The notes under the pieces are model-generated. The model saw nothing but the letters and a program-made list of their open reading frames with translations. It was not told the DNA's origin and made no database searches. Of a stretch of DNA of 64,000 nucleotides, positions 29,762 to 40,172 are shown piece after piece (the stretch's first letter is position 1; every line of letters starts with the position of its first letter). The stretch comes from Streptantibioticus cattleyicolor NRRL 8057 = DSM 46488 (GTDB lineage Bacteria > Actinomycetota > Actinomycetes > Streptomycetales > Streptomycetaceae): positions 310,001-374,000 of the forward strand of contig NC_017586.1 in the NCBI RefSeq assembly GCF_000240165.1, written 5' to 3'. A program made the translations under genes and the position numbers.

Positions 29762-30517
29762 ATGGATGAGGTCGAAGTCGTCGTCGCCCATTCCGAGCGG
29801 GCGACGCTGCGCGTCGGTGACGTGTTCTTGAAGGTGGACGCGGATCAGGCGCGGACCGATGTCGAGGTCGAGGCGATGGCGCTGGCGCCGGTCCCGACCC
29901 CGCGGGTCCTGTGGCGCGAGCCGCCGGTGCTCGCGATCAGCGCGGTCCCGGGGAGGGCGCTGGGCCGTCTCGGCGAGCCGTCGAGCGCGTCCCCGGCGGC
30001 GTGGGCGGCGGCGGGTGCCGCCGTCCGGAAGGTGCACGACGCGCCGTTGCCGCCCTGGCCCGGCCGGGCCGGCCGGGGTGGGTCCCGACGCGTTGGCGGC
30101 GGAACTCGACGGAGAGTGCGCGCGGCTCGTGGCGGACGGCGTCCTCCCCGCCGACCTGGTGAACCGCAACCGCCAGGTCGCCGAGGCCGCGTTCCGGCCG
30201 TGGACTCCGGTATTCACCCACGGTGACCTAACCTACAGATCGCTCACGTGTTCGTCGACGGCGACGAGATCACGGGCATCATCGACTGGTCCGAGGCGGG
30301 CCGGGGCGATGCCCTGTACGACCTCGCCACCTTGACGCTCGGACACGAGGAACACCTCGGCGACGTCCTCACCGGTTACGGCACCGACGTCGACCTCGAC
30401 GTGATCCGCGCGTGGTGGTCGTTGCGAAGCCTGCTGGGGGTTCGCTGGCTGGTCGAGCACGGCTTCGACCCGACCGCGCCGGGCTGTGAGGTGGACGTGC
30501 TGAGGGCCCGGATGTGA
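29762..30517 (+). pseudogene. Aminoglycoside/choline-kinase-like phosphotransferase with two frameshifts
   Basis: Reads in three pieces. 29762-~30070 (frame 2) is MDEVEVVVAHSERATLRVGD to KVHDAPLPPWPGRA. From ~30070 to ~30230 (frame 0) it is GPDALAAELDGECARL to VFTHGDL. From ~30236 to 30517 (frame 2) it is QIAHVFVDGDEITGIIDW onward. The Brenner-type HGD and the IIDWSEAG magnesium site are present once corrected. The second break is an exact 5-bp tandem duplication, ACCTA ACCTA (30226-30235); removing one copy restores HGDLQIAHV. Corrected length ~249 aa. The first lesion is one extra base in the GGCCGGCCGGGG run. Confidence 0.83.
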
Positions 30518-30939
30518 CCTCGTGGCCGGCTGCCGGATGGGGGCGACGCCGGGCGCCGCCCCGCGAAGACGGGGGCGCCGGGGCTGGTCAGGGGAGGTGG
30601 AGGTGGTGGCCGTCGAGGGTGTTGCTCGACGGCCACCGATCCGCTCCGGTGGCCGGGGCGGAAGGTGGCGGGGCGGAAGGTGGCGGGGCTGTGGTTCTTC
30701 AGCGGGGCCGCCCAGTTCGGGGTCGGGGTGGCCCGCACGGAGGCACCGGCTCGTCGCGGTGGCGTGGAACACCTCGTCCCAGTGGCTTCTTTCGGACATT
30801 CCTTGATCAGCGGACTGTGTCTCCTGTGATCCGGTGCAGGCTGTGGGGTGGCTGAGCCATGATTCCCACGGCGCCGGGCACCTGATGTCGGCACCGCGGC
30901 TTCCCCTACCCCGCATCGTCATGCCCAGGAGCGAGCCCA
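30518..30939. other. Intergenic region before the fibre-like gene cluster
   Basis: About 420 bp without a gene I can support. It holds a perfect 12-bp hairpin (GGTGGCCGTCGA, 30605-30637), likely the terminator of the phosphotransferase remnant, and 2.3 copies of the 15-bp unit GGGGCGGAAGGTGGC (30655-30689). The promoter for the cluster should be in the 3' half; I could not pick a clear -35/-10. Confidence 0.6.
30605..30637 (+). terminator. Hairpin after the phosphotransferase pseudogene
   Basis: Perfect 12-bp stem GGTGGCCGTCGA with its complement, 9-nt loop, 88 nt after the stop at 30517. Confidence 0.65.
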
Positions 30940-32682
30940 GTGCCGGAAGCACACGTGCCCATCCCGCGGAACGACACCACAGCGCTCACCAAAACCCTCT
31001 ACTTCGGTGTCGATCCGAAGAAACCGGGTGTCCCCAGGACCGTGAACGTCCGGGAGATCGAGCCCGGCATCGCCGTCGCCGCCACGCTCGGTTCGGTCGA
31101 CTTCGGCTACACCTGGGGCCTGTTGACCGGCCGTAGCAACGCCGGACTGGACGAGCACGAGCGCGCCCTGGGCCGCAAGATCCTCACGCAGCCGCGGTTC
31201 CCCTGGCAGACCGGCGACCAGCCGGGGAACGACGGCTTCGGGAACTACGTCACGAGGCTGATCGGATCGCTGAAGCAGACGTCGAAGGGCAGGAGCAACG
31301 ACCGCAACTGCGGGGACGGGCGAGGGGCATGGGCCGCCATCTCCTTCCCTGGGGCCGTGTCCTGCAGGCCGAGGGCATGCTGTTGCGGCCCGACGTCCTT
31401 CTCGCCAACCTCCTCAACCGCGCGGTCGGGATCCTCTCCGGGGCCAGCGACGACCGCCCGGTGGACGTACCGGTCTCCTGGAAGCCGTGGGAGTACCGCA
31501 CGGTGCGGACCGCGCTCTCGGAGGCGCTCGCGCTCGGGGCGGAGGCGCCGCTGCGCTACATCCAGTCCGGTTTCGACGACTTCGGAGTGCTCAGCCAGGA
31601 GCCGATCCGGGCGCCGCAGATCGTGAAGGAGGCCGGGAACACGGTGGCGCGCTTCGTGATCGACCTGCACGCCGCGGCCGGTTCCGACAGCGGCTTGAGT
31701 GAGCTGGCCCGGCGGATGGTGCGCACCGAGGCCGCGCGGCGCCGCGCCTGGACGCTCAACGAGAAGGCGGTCAGCGAGGAGTTGGGGCTGCCCTCCCGGG
31801 AGTCCAGCCAGCACGTCGGCAAGGACCTGTACTGGGAGCACCACCTGCTCAAGGACCCGACCACGCTCACCCGTGAGGTGGTCACCAACCCGAAGACCGC
31901 GACCGCCGCCGGCTTCATCACCAACGGCAGGCTCCTCTTCGATGTCGCCAACAAACAGGATCTGGCCTGGGCGGTTCTCGTCGCGCTGGAGGCGCCCCTG
32001 CAGAAGGGCGTCACCGCGCTGCTCGACCTGTTCACGCTCGGCACCATGGGCCGGCCGATCGAGAAGGCCGTCAGCCTGCTCATGCCGAGCAACCTCTACG
32101 CGCTCGTCAACAGCGCCCGCTGGGTGGAGACCTTCGTCGTCAAACCCCTCATGCACCAGCAGGCCGAGCGCTTCCTGCTCGCGTCGGGCGTCGGCGCGGT
32201 GGCGGCCGTGGACGCGTTGGTGAACGAGAAGCTCTCCGTCTTCGCCGAGGCCGCCCGCAAGCAGTTCAGCGGCGCCAACGCCAAGAAGGACTTCGCCCAG
32301 CAGGTCCAGCGCAAGAACGACAAGGAGAACAACCGCAAGAAGCTGATCGCCCAGGCCCGGGAGGGAACCGAGCCGCCTCCCCCCGCACCCGAGAACTCCA
32401 AGATCCCCGGATACCTCCAGCAGGGCGCCGCGCTGGTCTGGAACTTCGCCGCCGACCAGGTGCCGGTCCCGTTGCCCGTGCCGACTCTCCAGCAGCTCCA
32501 GGTGGGTGCCAACGCCTCGGCCTCCCGCGGGGAACGCGGCCTTCAGCGAGCAGGTCGAGCGTTACGTCGCCCAGCACCGGGGCTACTACCTGGAACGCAA
32601 CAAGGCCCTCGCGGAGCGGGTGTCCGGGGGTCCGACGCCGAAGGTGAGCACCGCGCTCGGCCGCAAGGAGACCGCCGTATGA
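30940..32682 (+). pseudogene. Gene A of the fibre-like cluster: unknown ~580-aa protein, two compensating frameshifts
   Basis: GTG start with AGGAGCGAG upstream. Frame 1 gives TALTKTLYFGVDPKKPG to VTRLIGSLKQTSKG; between 31281 and 31330 the reading moves to frame 0 (RVLQAEGMLLRPDVLLANLL onward); near 32521-32532 (extra C in CCTCCCGCGGGG) it returns to frame 1 and ends NAAFSEQVERYVAQHRGYYL to KETAV. The net change is zero, so the total is exactly 581 codons. The middle is mainly helical, with a charged coiled-coil-like stretch (QVQRKNDKENNRKKLIAQAR) and a Pro-rich linker. No signal peptide and no known family. The T-K-T-L-Y-F-x-x-D-P start echoes that of gene E. Its stop overlaps the ATG of gene B (ATGA). 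Confidence 0.7.
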
Positions 32683-35600
32683 GCCTGTCCACCGCGCGGC
32701 TGAAGGAGATGATCGGGGCGGCGGCGGGGGGCTTCGTCCTGTCCGCCGCCGAACTCGCGGTACCCGAGGCCGAGCCCCTGTTCGCGGACTGGCTCGGTGG
32801 CGACCTGGTGCTGGAGAACGGCACGGGTGACGCGGAACGGCTGCTGGTGCGCGGCACGCTGGCCGGCGGCGCCGAAGAGCTGTCGGGGCTGCCCGCGTCC
32901 GTACGGTTCTCCAGCGCCGAGGACGGTGGCGGTGAGGCGTACGTCACCGGTCTGGAGATCGCGGTCACCTGGCCGGGCTGGGCGGTCGACACACCGTTCC
33001 TCCAGCAGGACATGAGCGTGCTGGAGCGAGGCGGGTTCGCCGACCCGCTGGTGGTGCTCTCCGCGCGGCCGGACGGGTACGGCCAGGTGCTGCCGATGGC
33101 GCTGCCGGCCGCGGCGCTCGGTATGGAGGGCGCGCCGGGGGTACCGGCGTACGTGAAATTCCTCCCGGTCGCGGAGGACCCCTCGGACGGGGCGCGGGCG
33201 CGGCCCCGGCGGGCCACGGCCGTCGGTGAGTTCGGCGACGGCCTCGTCTTCACGTCCACCGAGGGCCTGGCCGCGCTGCCGTTCCTCGCCCCCGGCGCCG
33301 TGGACGGTTGGCAGCTCCCGGCCCCGTCGCCGCCGCGCTGTCCTCGCTGCGCGTCACCGACGCCACCGCCGAACTGCACTGGGACGGCGGCGTGTTCGCG
33401 CGGGCCGGTGTCGGTGTGGAGCTGGACACGGAGGGCGGCTGGACGCTGATCGACGGCCTGCTGGTGCTGGACGGCTTCTCCGGCTGGCTGACGGCGGAGA
33501 CCGGGCGGGGCGACGAGCCGCCGCGGGTCTCCGGCGGACTGGCGGCGCTATTGCGGGCGGGGAACTCACTGGAGCTGGAGGCCGGGCTGGCGGTGCCCGG
33601 CGGTGCTGTCTCCGGCTCCGTGTACCGGCCCGAGGGCGGACTGGACCTGATCGGCGACGAACTCCCCGACGGGCTGAGCCGGTCGGCGACCGAGCTGGAG
33701 TACTGCTACGTCCACTGCGATCCGGCCACCCGCGACTACCTGCTGGCCCTCGGACTGGACCTGGAGTGGGGGTTCATCGACGGGCTGGCGTTGACCGGGC
33801 TGATCCTGGAACTGTCCGGAACGGGCGGGGGGACGCCCGCCGCCACCGTGATCGGCACCCTGCGGCTGGGCGGCGCGGACGACCAGATGGTGGTGTGCGG
33901 AACCCGGGACGCCGGTGGTGCCTGGTCCGTCTCCGGCACCGTCACCGACATCTCCTTCCGGGGCTTCGCCGACTGGTTCGCGGACACGTTCGGGACCCGG
34001 CTTCCCGAGGCCGTCGCCGGACTCGAACTGTCCGAGGTCTCGCTGGCCTTCGACCACACCGGCGGCGGGGAGTTCCGGTGCTCCGGCGCCCTGCCGCTGG
34101 GCGAGACCACCCCGGCTGCCGCCTTCGCGCTCCGGGCCGCGGTCGGGCGCGACGGGGGCGGCAAGCGGACCGTGGAGTTCAGCGCCACCCTCGACGTGGC
34201 GGTGGACCTCGGTGACGGCGAGCCGTACCCGATGAGCTTCGACGTGGAGCTGGGCACCGGTGGCGACGGCACCCGGCTGACCGCCTCGTGGACGTCCGAC
34301 GGCGAACCGGTCCCCGTGCTCACGGCGCTGGCCGCACTCGGCCTGGACGGGCTCGGCGAGTTGGAGGACGCGCTGCCGGCCGCGCTCCGCCCCGCGCTTC
34401 GCGCGCTCACCCTGGCCTATGACGCCGGCGCCGGGCGGACCGTGGTCACGGCGAGCACCGAGCGGCTGACCTTCACCGTGGCGTCCGTACGGGACGCGCT
34501 GGGCAAGCCGCTGTGGGCGCTCCAGGCGGTGGTCGCGGTGGGCCTGGGGCTCTCCCAACTCCCCCTGCTGTCCGGCCTGCTGCCCGCCGGGGCCGAACTG
34601 GCCGTGCGCGCGGTGCGCCGGTGGCCTCCTCCGCGCCCGTCCCGGGGCCGCTGCTGGCCGAGCTGAACGAGGCCGCGGGCGGGACGCCGTTCCCCGTGCT
34701 GGACAAGGCGGAGGGCGGGCTGCCCGGCGGGGTGTGGCTGGCCCTGGAGTACACGGCGCCGGGGCTGGACGCCGGGCTGCTGAGCCTGCCGGTGGGCGGG
34801 AGGAGCCCGTCCGGCGCGACTCCCCCGGCGCTCCCCGCCGCACCGGGCGGAAGACCCGCCACCGTGTCCGGCGCCCCGTCGCAAGGGGACCGGCCCGGCG
34901 CGTGGGTGGAGCTGGGCCGCGTCTTCGGCCCGCTGCACGTCCGGCGGATCGGCGCCTCCTACGAGGCCGGGACCGTCTGGCTCATGGTGGACGGGGAGTT
35001 CACCGCCTCCGGGATCAGCCTGTCGGTGTCCGGGCTGGCGCTCGGCGCGGACCTGGACGCGGAGGGGTTCCCGGTACGGACCCGACTGGGCGGGCTGGGC
35101 GTCGAGTTCGCCAGGCCGCCGCTGCTCGTCTCCGGCGCGCTGGTGAACCGTGTCCCGCCGCCGGAGGGCTACGAGCTGATGGTGGGCGGCATGCTGGTGG
35201 TGCAGCTTCCGCAGCTCGGTCTGACCGTGGTCGGCGCGTACCAGCGGCGCCGCGACGGCATGCCCTCGCTGTTCGTCTTCGGCCGGGGCACGATGGCGCT
35301 GGGCGGGCCGCCGCCGTTCCGGGTGCGCGGGTTGGCCGCCGGGTTCGGGTTCAACAGCTCCGTCCGCGTCCCCGGCGCCGGGGAGGTCGAGCGGTTCCCC
35401 CTGATGTCCGGGCTCGACGGCAACCTGCCCGAGAATCCGATGGAGATGCTGGACCGCCTGTCCGGCGAGTGGGTGAGTTCCGAGCCGGGGCAGCTGTGGC
35501 TGGCGGCCGGGATCGACTTCACCTCCTTCGAGTTCATCACCGGGCGGCTGCTGGCGCTCCTGGAGGCGGGCGACACGCTGACGCTGGCCCTGCTCGGCAC

Positions 35601-36612
35601 CGCGCGCGCCGCGTTCCCCAGGAAGGGGCGGGCGTACGCGCAGATCAAGCTGGAACTGCGGATCGTCCACAGTTCCGCGCGCGGCGCCTTCGAGGCCGGT
35701 GCCCAGCTGTACGACTCGTACGTCATCGACCCCAACTGCTCACTCACCGGCGGCTTCGCGTACACCATGTGGTTCGGCGACAGCCCGCACGCCGGTGACT
35801 TCGCGCTCACCGCGGGCGGCTACCACCCCGGCTACGAGCCGCCCGGACACTACCCACAGGTCCCGCGGTTGGGCTTCTCCTGGTCGCTGGGGCTGCTGGG
35901 CCGGCCGCTGGCGCTGGTGCGCGCCCGGGTCCGCATCGACCTGGACGGCCCGGCCCACTACGACCCGGCCTGGCGCAACCTCCTCGACCCGGAGCCGTCC
36001 GCGCTCACCACCCACCGCTGGCCGGTCCGGCTCGGCGAGCGGGACGACCTGGGCGACGGGCTCCTGGCCTACGTCCACGAGCGGGACTACGGAACGCTGC
36101 ACACGGTGCTGGACACCGACGACCTCGCGGATCTGGAGGACCCCGGCGGCTATCTGCGTCCCATCGGGACCGGCACCGGGCTCGCCGTGTCCGCGCGCCC
36201 GCCGCACGAGCACACGTCCGGCAGCACGACAGAGCTGACCTTGCTGATGGACCCGTACGGCACCGTGCACGCCACCACCGGCATCCTGCCGACGGCCGCC
36301 CTGCTGCTCCCGTCGGGCGCCTTCGAGGAGCCGCTGGCCGCGCTGACCGCCGCGTTCCGGTTCGGCCCGATGCCGGTGCTGCCCAGCCGGGTGGAAGGGG
36401 ACGCCCGCGGCGACGCGCCGCAACTGGCGCTGCCCGTGCCCTCGGGGCGCCACGGCACCTGGACCTGGGAGCAGCGGACAGCGGACGGCGGCTGGCGCAG
36501 CCACCCCACCCGGTCCGCGAGCACGGCGCCCGACCTGCCCGCCCCCCGCCCCGAACTGCGTACCGGCTGGCTCCAGTTGCACCCCGCCGCGCCGCAGGAG
36601 GACACCCGATGA
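32679..36612 (+). pseudogene. Gene B: giant beta-rich protein resembling DUF6603, two frameshifts
   Basis: ATG overlaps the gene A stop; AAGGAG upstream. Frame 0 (32679-~33320), frame 2 (~33325-34610) and frame 1 (~34615-36612) join if one base is restored near 33317-33328 and one near 34601-34622; corrected length ~1,311 aa. The whole protein is built of short beta strands ending in Gly or Asp turns (for example GLALTGLILELSGTGGG, SVSGLALGADLDAEGF, VVQLPQLGLTVVGAYQRR). The C-terminal ~600 aa resemble the domain catalogued as DUF6603, as far as memory allows. No signal peptide, no membrane span and no catalytic motif. It may be a scaffold or large extracellular/intracellular assembly protein working with C-F. 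Confidence 0.72.
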
Positions 36613-36668
36613 CCGAGCCCGACCGGTCCCCGGCGATACGCCGCCTGGAAACACGGAGGACGTCATGA
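36609..36668 (+). other. 19-codon micro-ORF linking genes B and C
   Basis: Starts in the stop of gene B (ATGA at 36609) and stops in the start of gene C (ATGA at 36665), so ribosomes could pass from B to C by two re-initiations. The product would be 19 aa, mostly Arg, Glu and Thr; it is more likely a coupling device than a working peptide. Confidence 0.35.
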
Positions 36669-37207
36669 CCGCCCCGCAGCAGCAGACCGGCGGTGCGGCC
36701 ACCACCGGTGCCACCCGGCTCGGCTATCTGCACACCACCGTTCCGGAGCAGGTGTACGCGAGCCGCCCCGACGGTGAACTCGCCGTGTGCGACCTGCGGA
36801 TCACCGTCACCAACCACACCCCCGGCCCCGTCTACTGCCCGCAGCTCACCATCCGCCTGCCGGTCGGTGCCGGCGCCGCCCAGTTCGCGCGGTTCGGCGC
36901 GGGCATCACCGCGCAGGCGATCCCCGCCACCTGGACCGTGACCGCCGTGCAGGACGACGTCCTGATCGCCGTGCCGGACAGCGGTGCGGCCCGGTTCGAA
37001 CCCTCACCCTTCGGTTCGGCCCGGGCCCCGACCCCGAGCCTGGTCGTCGAGTTGCGCGGCATCCGCGTGAACCGCGATCCGGGCACCACCGTCGTGCACG
37101 TCGACGAACTCGCGGGCACCGCCCCGGCCGGCCCCTGGAGCGCGGCGTCGCACACCATCTCGATCGTCAAGCGCGCCCCGCACTCCGCCCCCGGCGACGA
37201 GAGCTGA
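36665..37207 (+). CDS. Gene C: stand-alone base domain of the fibre-like family
   Basis: 180 aa, all-beta, cytoplasmic by sequence (no signal peptide). It carries the pattern V-C-x-L-x-I-x-V-x-N ... Y-C-x-x-L-x-I-x-L-P-x-G (VCDLRITVTNHTPG, CPQLTIRLPVG), which recurs at the N-terminus of D and, with less identity, of E. So C is the base module without shaft or tip. GGAGG precedes the ATG. A structural or adaptor role beside D-F is inferred; I know of no named family. Confidence 0.75.
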   Translation: MTAPQQQTGGAATTGATRLGYLHTTVPEQVYASRPDGELAVCDLRITVTNHTPGPVYCPQLTIRLPVGAGAAQFARFGAGITAQAIPATWTVTAVQDDVLIAVPDSGAARFEPSPFGSARAPTPSLVVELRGIRVNRDPGTTVVHVDELAGTAPAGPWSAASHTISIVKRAPHSAPGDES

Positions 37208-37276
37208 CCGTCGCCCGCCCAAGCACCGCCCACGCACCGCCCCGACCCGACCGCCCGCACCCGTCACGGAGCCCGC

Positions 37277-38737
37277 ATGACCCGCACCCCACCGGCCGTC
37301 CGCACGGACGACGAACTGCCCGTCCCCTCGTACGTCCTCGGCCAGGGCCTGCTCGACTACGCCCTCACCAGCACGCCCTACCCCCTCATGGCCAGCCCCG
37401 CCACCGGGGCGCTCACCCGCGCCGACGTGACCCTCGTCGTCTGCGCGGCACCCGGCGAGCAAGTGCTGTGCGGCGAACTGACCGTGGAACTCCCGCTCGG
37501 GGACGAAGCGCAAGCGCTGGTGTCGAGCGCGGACGGCATCGAAGCCGTTCCCTCCGACAGCTACTGGACCGTGACGGTGGAGACGGTGACGGGCCGCGTC
37601 CGGATCACCCTGACCGCCGCCGGCTCGGGCTATGTCTTCGACGACGGCTTCCTGGTGCGTCTGCGGAACCTGGGCATCGCCCGCGCCGTCGGCGGTACCT
37701 GGATCGACGTGGCGGAGAACGCCGTGCCGCTCGGTGGCGCGGCCGGGACGCGGGGCGGGGCGCCGGTCCGGCTGGAGAACGCCAAGGCACCCTTCCGGCC
37801 CGCCGTGGAGGCCGGGTCCCCCAACCGCTTCTCCGCCCACCGGTACTCCGGCAGCGGCGCGGACACCGCACCGGCCACCCTCGTCGCGGCGGGTTCGCCG
37901 GTCACCTTGCGCTGGCAGGACCGGCAGGGGGTGACCAGGCGCCTGTTCGGGGACTTCCTGCCCGAGGACGCGGGCCCGCACGATCCGCGCGAGGGCCTGG
38001 ACGTGACCGACCGGGCCCGGCTGGACAGCGCGCCACTGCTCCGCCCGGCCGTCTTCACCCTGCGCACCACGGACACCGCCACGGGAGCGATCAGCGACGA
38101 GAGCGTGACGGTGCAGGTGGACTCGCCGACCTGCGACGGACTCACCCTGACCGGCCCGCTCACCCCGCGCGAGGGGAGGGTGGCGTTCGACATCACCGGG
38201 TCGTTCTCGGTGAACGGCGCCCTGAGCGTCGAGGGCACGCTCGGCGCGGGCGAACTGCGCGCCACGGGAGAGGCGACCGCGTCCGGCCCCCTCCGGACGT
38301 CCGGTGGCGCCACGCTCGACGGCGCCCTCACCACCGGCGGACGCCTGAGGTCGGACGGCGAGGTCGTCGCCGGACACGTCAGCACCGGCGACCTCACCGC
38401 GCACGAGCGGGTCCAGATGTTCGGCACCCCCGAAACCGCGACGATCAGCAGCGGCTGGAAGTGCTCGGCCGGGACGGACGGCCTGTACGCCGGACATCTC
38501 ACGCCCCCCAACCCCTACCTGACGGCTGCCGACCTGGAGGTCGTGGTCAACGGCGTCGGTGGCGAGCGGAAGACCGCAGCCGGCGTCGAAAGGAAGGAGG
38601 AGTACGGGGCCCTGTTCCTTCCGTTGCTGCGCGGAGACACGGTGCAGACCGGGGGCGTGGCCAGCACACACGTCGGCTTCCAGCGCGTGTTCTGGATCCC
38701 GTTCGGCACGGGCGGCTTCCCAATGACCCCCAGCTGA
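37277..38737 (+). CDS. Gene D: fibre-like protein (base, Ig-like, shaft, tip)
   Basis: 486 aa. Modules: base beta domain (~15-170; VLCGELTVELPLG), Ig-like module (~185-290; SPVTLRWQDRQG to FTLRTTDTATG...ESVTVQVDSP), a repetitive shaft (~295-385) of hexapeptide-like steps (FSVNGALSVEGTLGAGELRA, TSGGATLDGALTTGGRLRSD), and a tip (~395-486; TDGLYAGHL, ALFLPLLRGDTV, FWIPFGTGG). Such a shaft with a C-terminal globular tip is what trimeric phage tail fibres and C1q-like proteins look like. No signal peptide. GGAG ribosome site. Intact in frame. Confidence 0.8.
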   Translation: MTRTPPAVRTDDELPVPSYVLGQGLLDYALTSTPYPLMASPATGALTRADVTLVVCAAPGEQVLCGELTVELPLGDEAQALVSSADGIEAVPSDSYWTVTVETVTGRVRITLTAAGSGYVFDDGFLVRLRNLGIARAVGGTWIDVAENAVPLGGAAGTRGGAPVRLENAKAPFRPAVEAGSPNRFSAHRYSGSGADTAPATLVAAGSPVTLRWQDRQGVTRRLFGDFLPEDAGPHDPREGLDVTDRARLDSAPLLRPAVFTLRTTDTATGAISDESVTVQVDSPTCDGLTLTGPLTPREGRVAFDITGSFSVNGALSVEGTLGAGELRATGEATASGPLRTSGGATLDGALTTGGRLRSDGEVVAGHVSTGDLTAHERVQMFGTPETATISSGWKCSAGTDGLYAGHLTPPNPYLTAADLEVVVNGVGGERKTAAGVERKEEYGALFLPLLRGDTVQTGGVASTHVGFQRVFWIPFGTGGFPMTPS

Positions 38738-38790
38738 GCCGCGATCCCCCACATCCGCCAGCCACGCCCCGACACACCGGAAGGTCACCG

Positions 38791-40119
38791 ATGGCTACGC
38801 CCGCCGGCACCCTGCTCACGCACACGCTCTACTTCGAACCGGACCCGCCGCAGGCCGGCTCCTCCGACAACGCGGACCCCACGCTCAACCTCCTGGTCAC
38901 CAACGGCGGTTGGACCATCGTCCGGTGCACGGCCATCGCCCTTCAGATCCCCGCCGGCTCGCGCGCCAAGGACCTGGTCGCCGACGGCTCGGCCGTCGGG
39001 GTGGTCTCGGTGCCGGAGGGCTGGAGCGCCCGGGAACCGGTCCACACCAACAAGTTCGCCCGCTTCACCTTCGTGCCCGACCAGGGGTTCGCCGACATCG
39101 CGCAGCAGACGCTGCGCTTCGTCCTCGCCCCGGTGCCGCTCAACGACGAGGTGGGCGTGGCCTATCCGCACGTCGTCGAGACCGCCGCACCGCAGGGCCA
39201 GGAACCCGCCGAGCGGTCGGTCACCCTCCGGATGCCCAAGTTCCCGGCCGGAGTCCGCACCAGGCCCCAGCCGGGCACCAACCTCGCGGTGTTCGCGCCC
39301 GGCCACGAGGAGGGGGACGCGCCGGTCGTGCGCGTCGCACACGGGGCGAGCGTCGAGGTCGCCTTCACCGCCGCACCGGGGCTGGCCCGTACCCTGCACT
39401 GGCGGGACAGCGACCGCGGCGACCCGGTGCCGGACGGAGCGGACCGTGTGGTGTGCGGGCCGCTCACCCAGGACACCACGTTCACCCTCCAGACGGTCTC
39501 CGAGGCGGGCGGCGAGACCGTGAGCCGCTACGACACGGTGACGGTGGCCGTGGACGTCCCCGGCCACCCCGAGGTGCGCGTCGTGCGGGCCTCCGCGGGA
39601 CCGCAGGAGATCGCGCTGCCCACTTCGCCGCCCGCCGCGTCGCTGACCCTGGGCGGCGACCTGGACATCGCGGCAGGCCTGGACGTGGTGGGCTCCCTGA
39701 CCGCCTCGGGGCCGCTGACCGCTTCCGCGCTGAGCGGCGCCTCCCTCGACTACGCCGGCACCGTGACCGCCCCCGCCCCGCTGGACGTCGACGCGCTGGC
39801 CGCGGGCACGCTCGCGGCGACCGGGGGCCTCACGGCCACCGGGACCGTGCGGATGATGCGAGCGGGCCGCGAGGAGCTGTCCTCCTCCGGCGGGACCCGC
39901 GTCGCGGACACCGACGGGCTGCTCGTCGCCACCGCGCGGGGCACACGCGGGCCCGTCCACCTGGCCGTCACCGGTAAGCCCACCTTCCGCACCACCACCA
40001 GGAACGGGGACGGCGCGCTCGTCGCCCCGGTCCACGCCGACACGCGGATGTCCTGGGCGGTGGAAGGCGACGTCGGGGAGGGCGAGGTGCGCTTCTACTG
40101 GTTCGCCCTCGGACTGTGA
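38791..40119 (+). CDS. Gene E: fibre-like protein (base, Ig-like, shaft, tip)
   Basis: 442 aa, same order as D. Base (~5-140; THTLYFEPDP, NLLVTNGGWTIVRC, ALQIPAG), Ig-like module (~165-270; ASVEVAFTAAPG, PLTQDTTFTLQTVSEAGGE, YDTVTVAVDVPG), shaft (~285-360; LTLGGDLDIAAGLDVVGSLT and similar) and tip (~365-442; TDGLLVATA ... ALVAPVHADTRMSW ... FYWFALG). GGAAGG precedes the ATG. No signal peptide. The tip is shorter than in D and lacks the PLLRGD triplet but keeps its position. Confidence 0.8.
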   Translation: MATPAGTLLTHTLYFEPDPPQAGSSDNADPTLNLLVTNGGWTIVRCTAIALQIPAGSRAKDLVADGSAVGVVSVPEGWSAREPVHTNKFARFTFVPDQGFADIAQQTLRFVLAPVPLNDEVGVAYPHVVETAAPQGQEPAERSVTLRMPKFPAGVRTRPQPGTNLAVFAPGHEEGDAPVVRVAHGASVEVAFTAAPGLARTLHWRDSDRGDPVPDGADRVVCGPLTQDTTFTLQTVSEAGGETVSRYDTVTVAVDVPGHPEVRVVRASAGPQEIALPTSPPAASLTLGGDLDIAAGLDVVGSLTASGPLTASALSGASLDYAGTVTAPAPLDVDALAAGTLAATGGLTATGTVRMMRAGREELSSSGGTRVADTDGLLVATARGTRGPVHLAVTGKPTFRTTTRNGDGALVAPVHADTRMSWAVEGDVGEGEVRFYWFALGL

Positions 40120-40172
40120 CGACCGCACGCCAGGACCGTCCCCCAACCCCCGCCGCCCAGGAGGTCCCTCCC

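Noticed and set aside
30605-30840. Remnant transposase on the minus strand (MSERSHWDEV start)
   Set aside because: Only the first residues look familiar; the rest is Pro/Arg-rich and no inverted repeats flank it.
31329-32682. Independent gene starting at ATG 31329
   Set aside because: The G-rich stretch is only one base from the ATG, and the preceding frame from 30940 codes well up to this point; a frameshift within one gene explains the data better.
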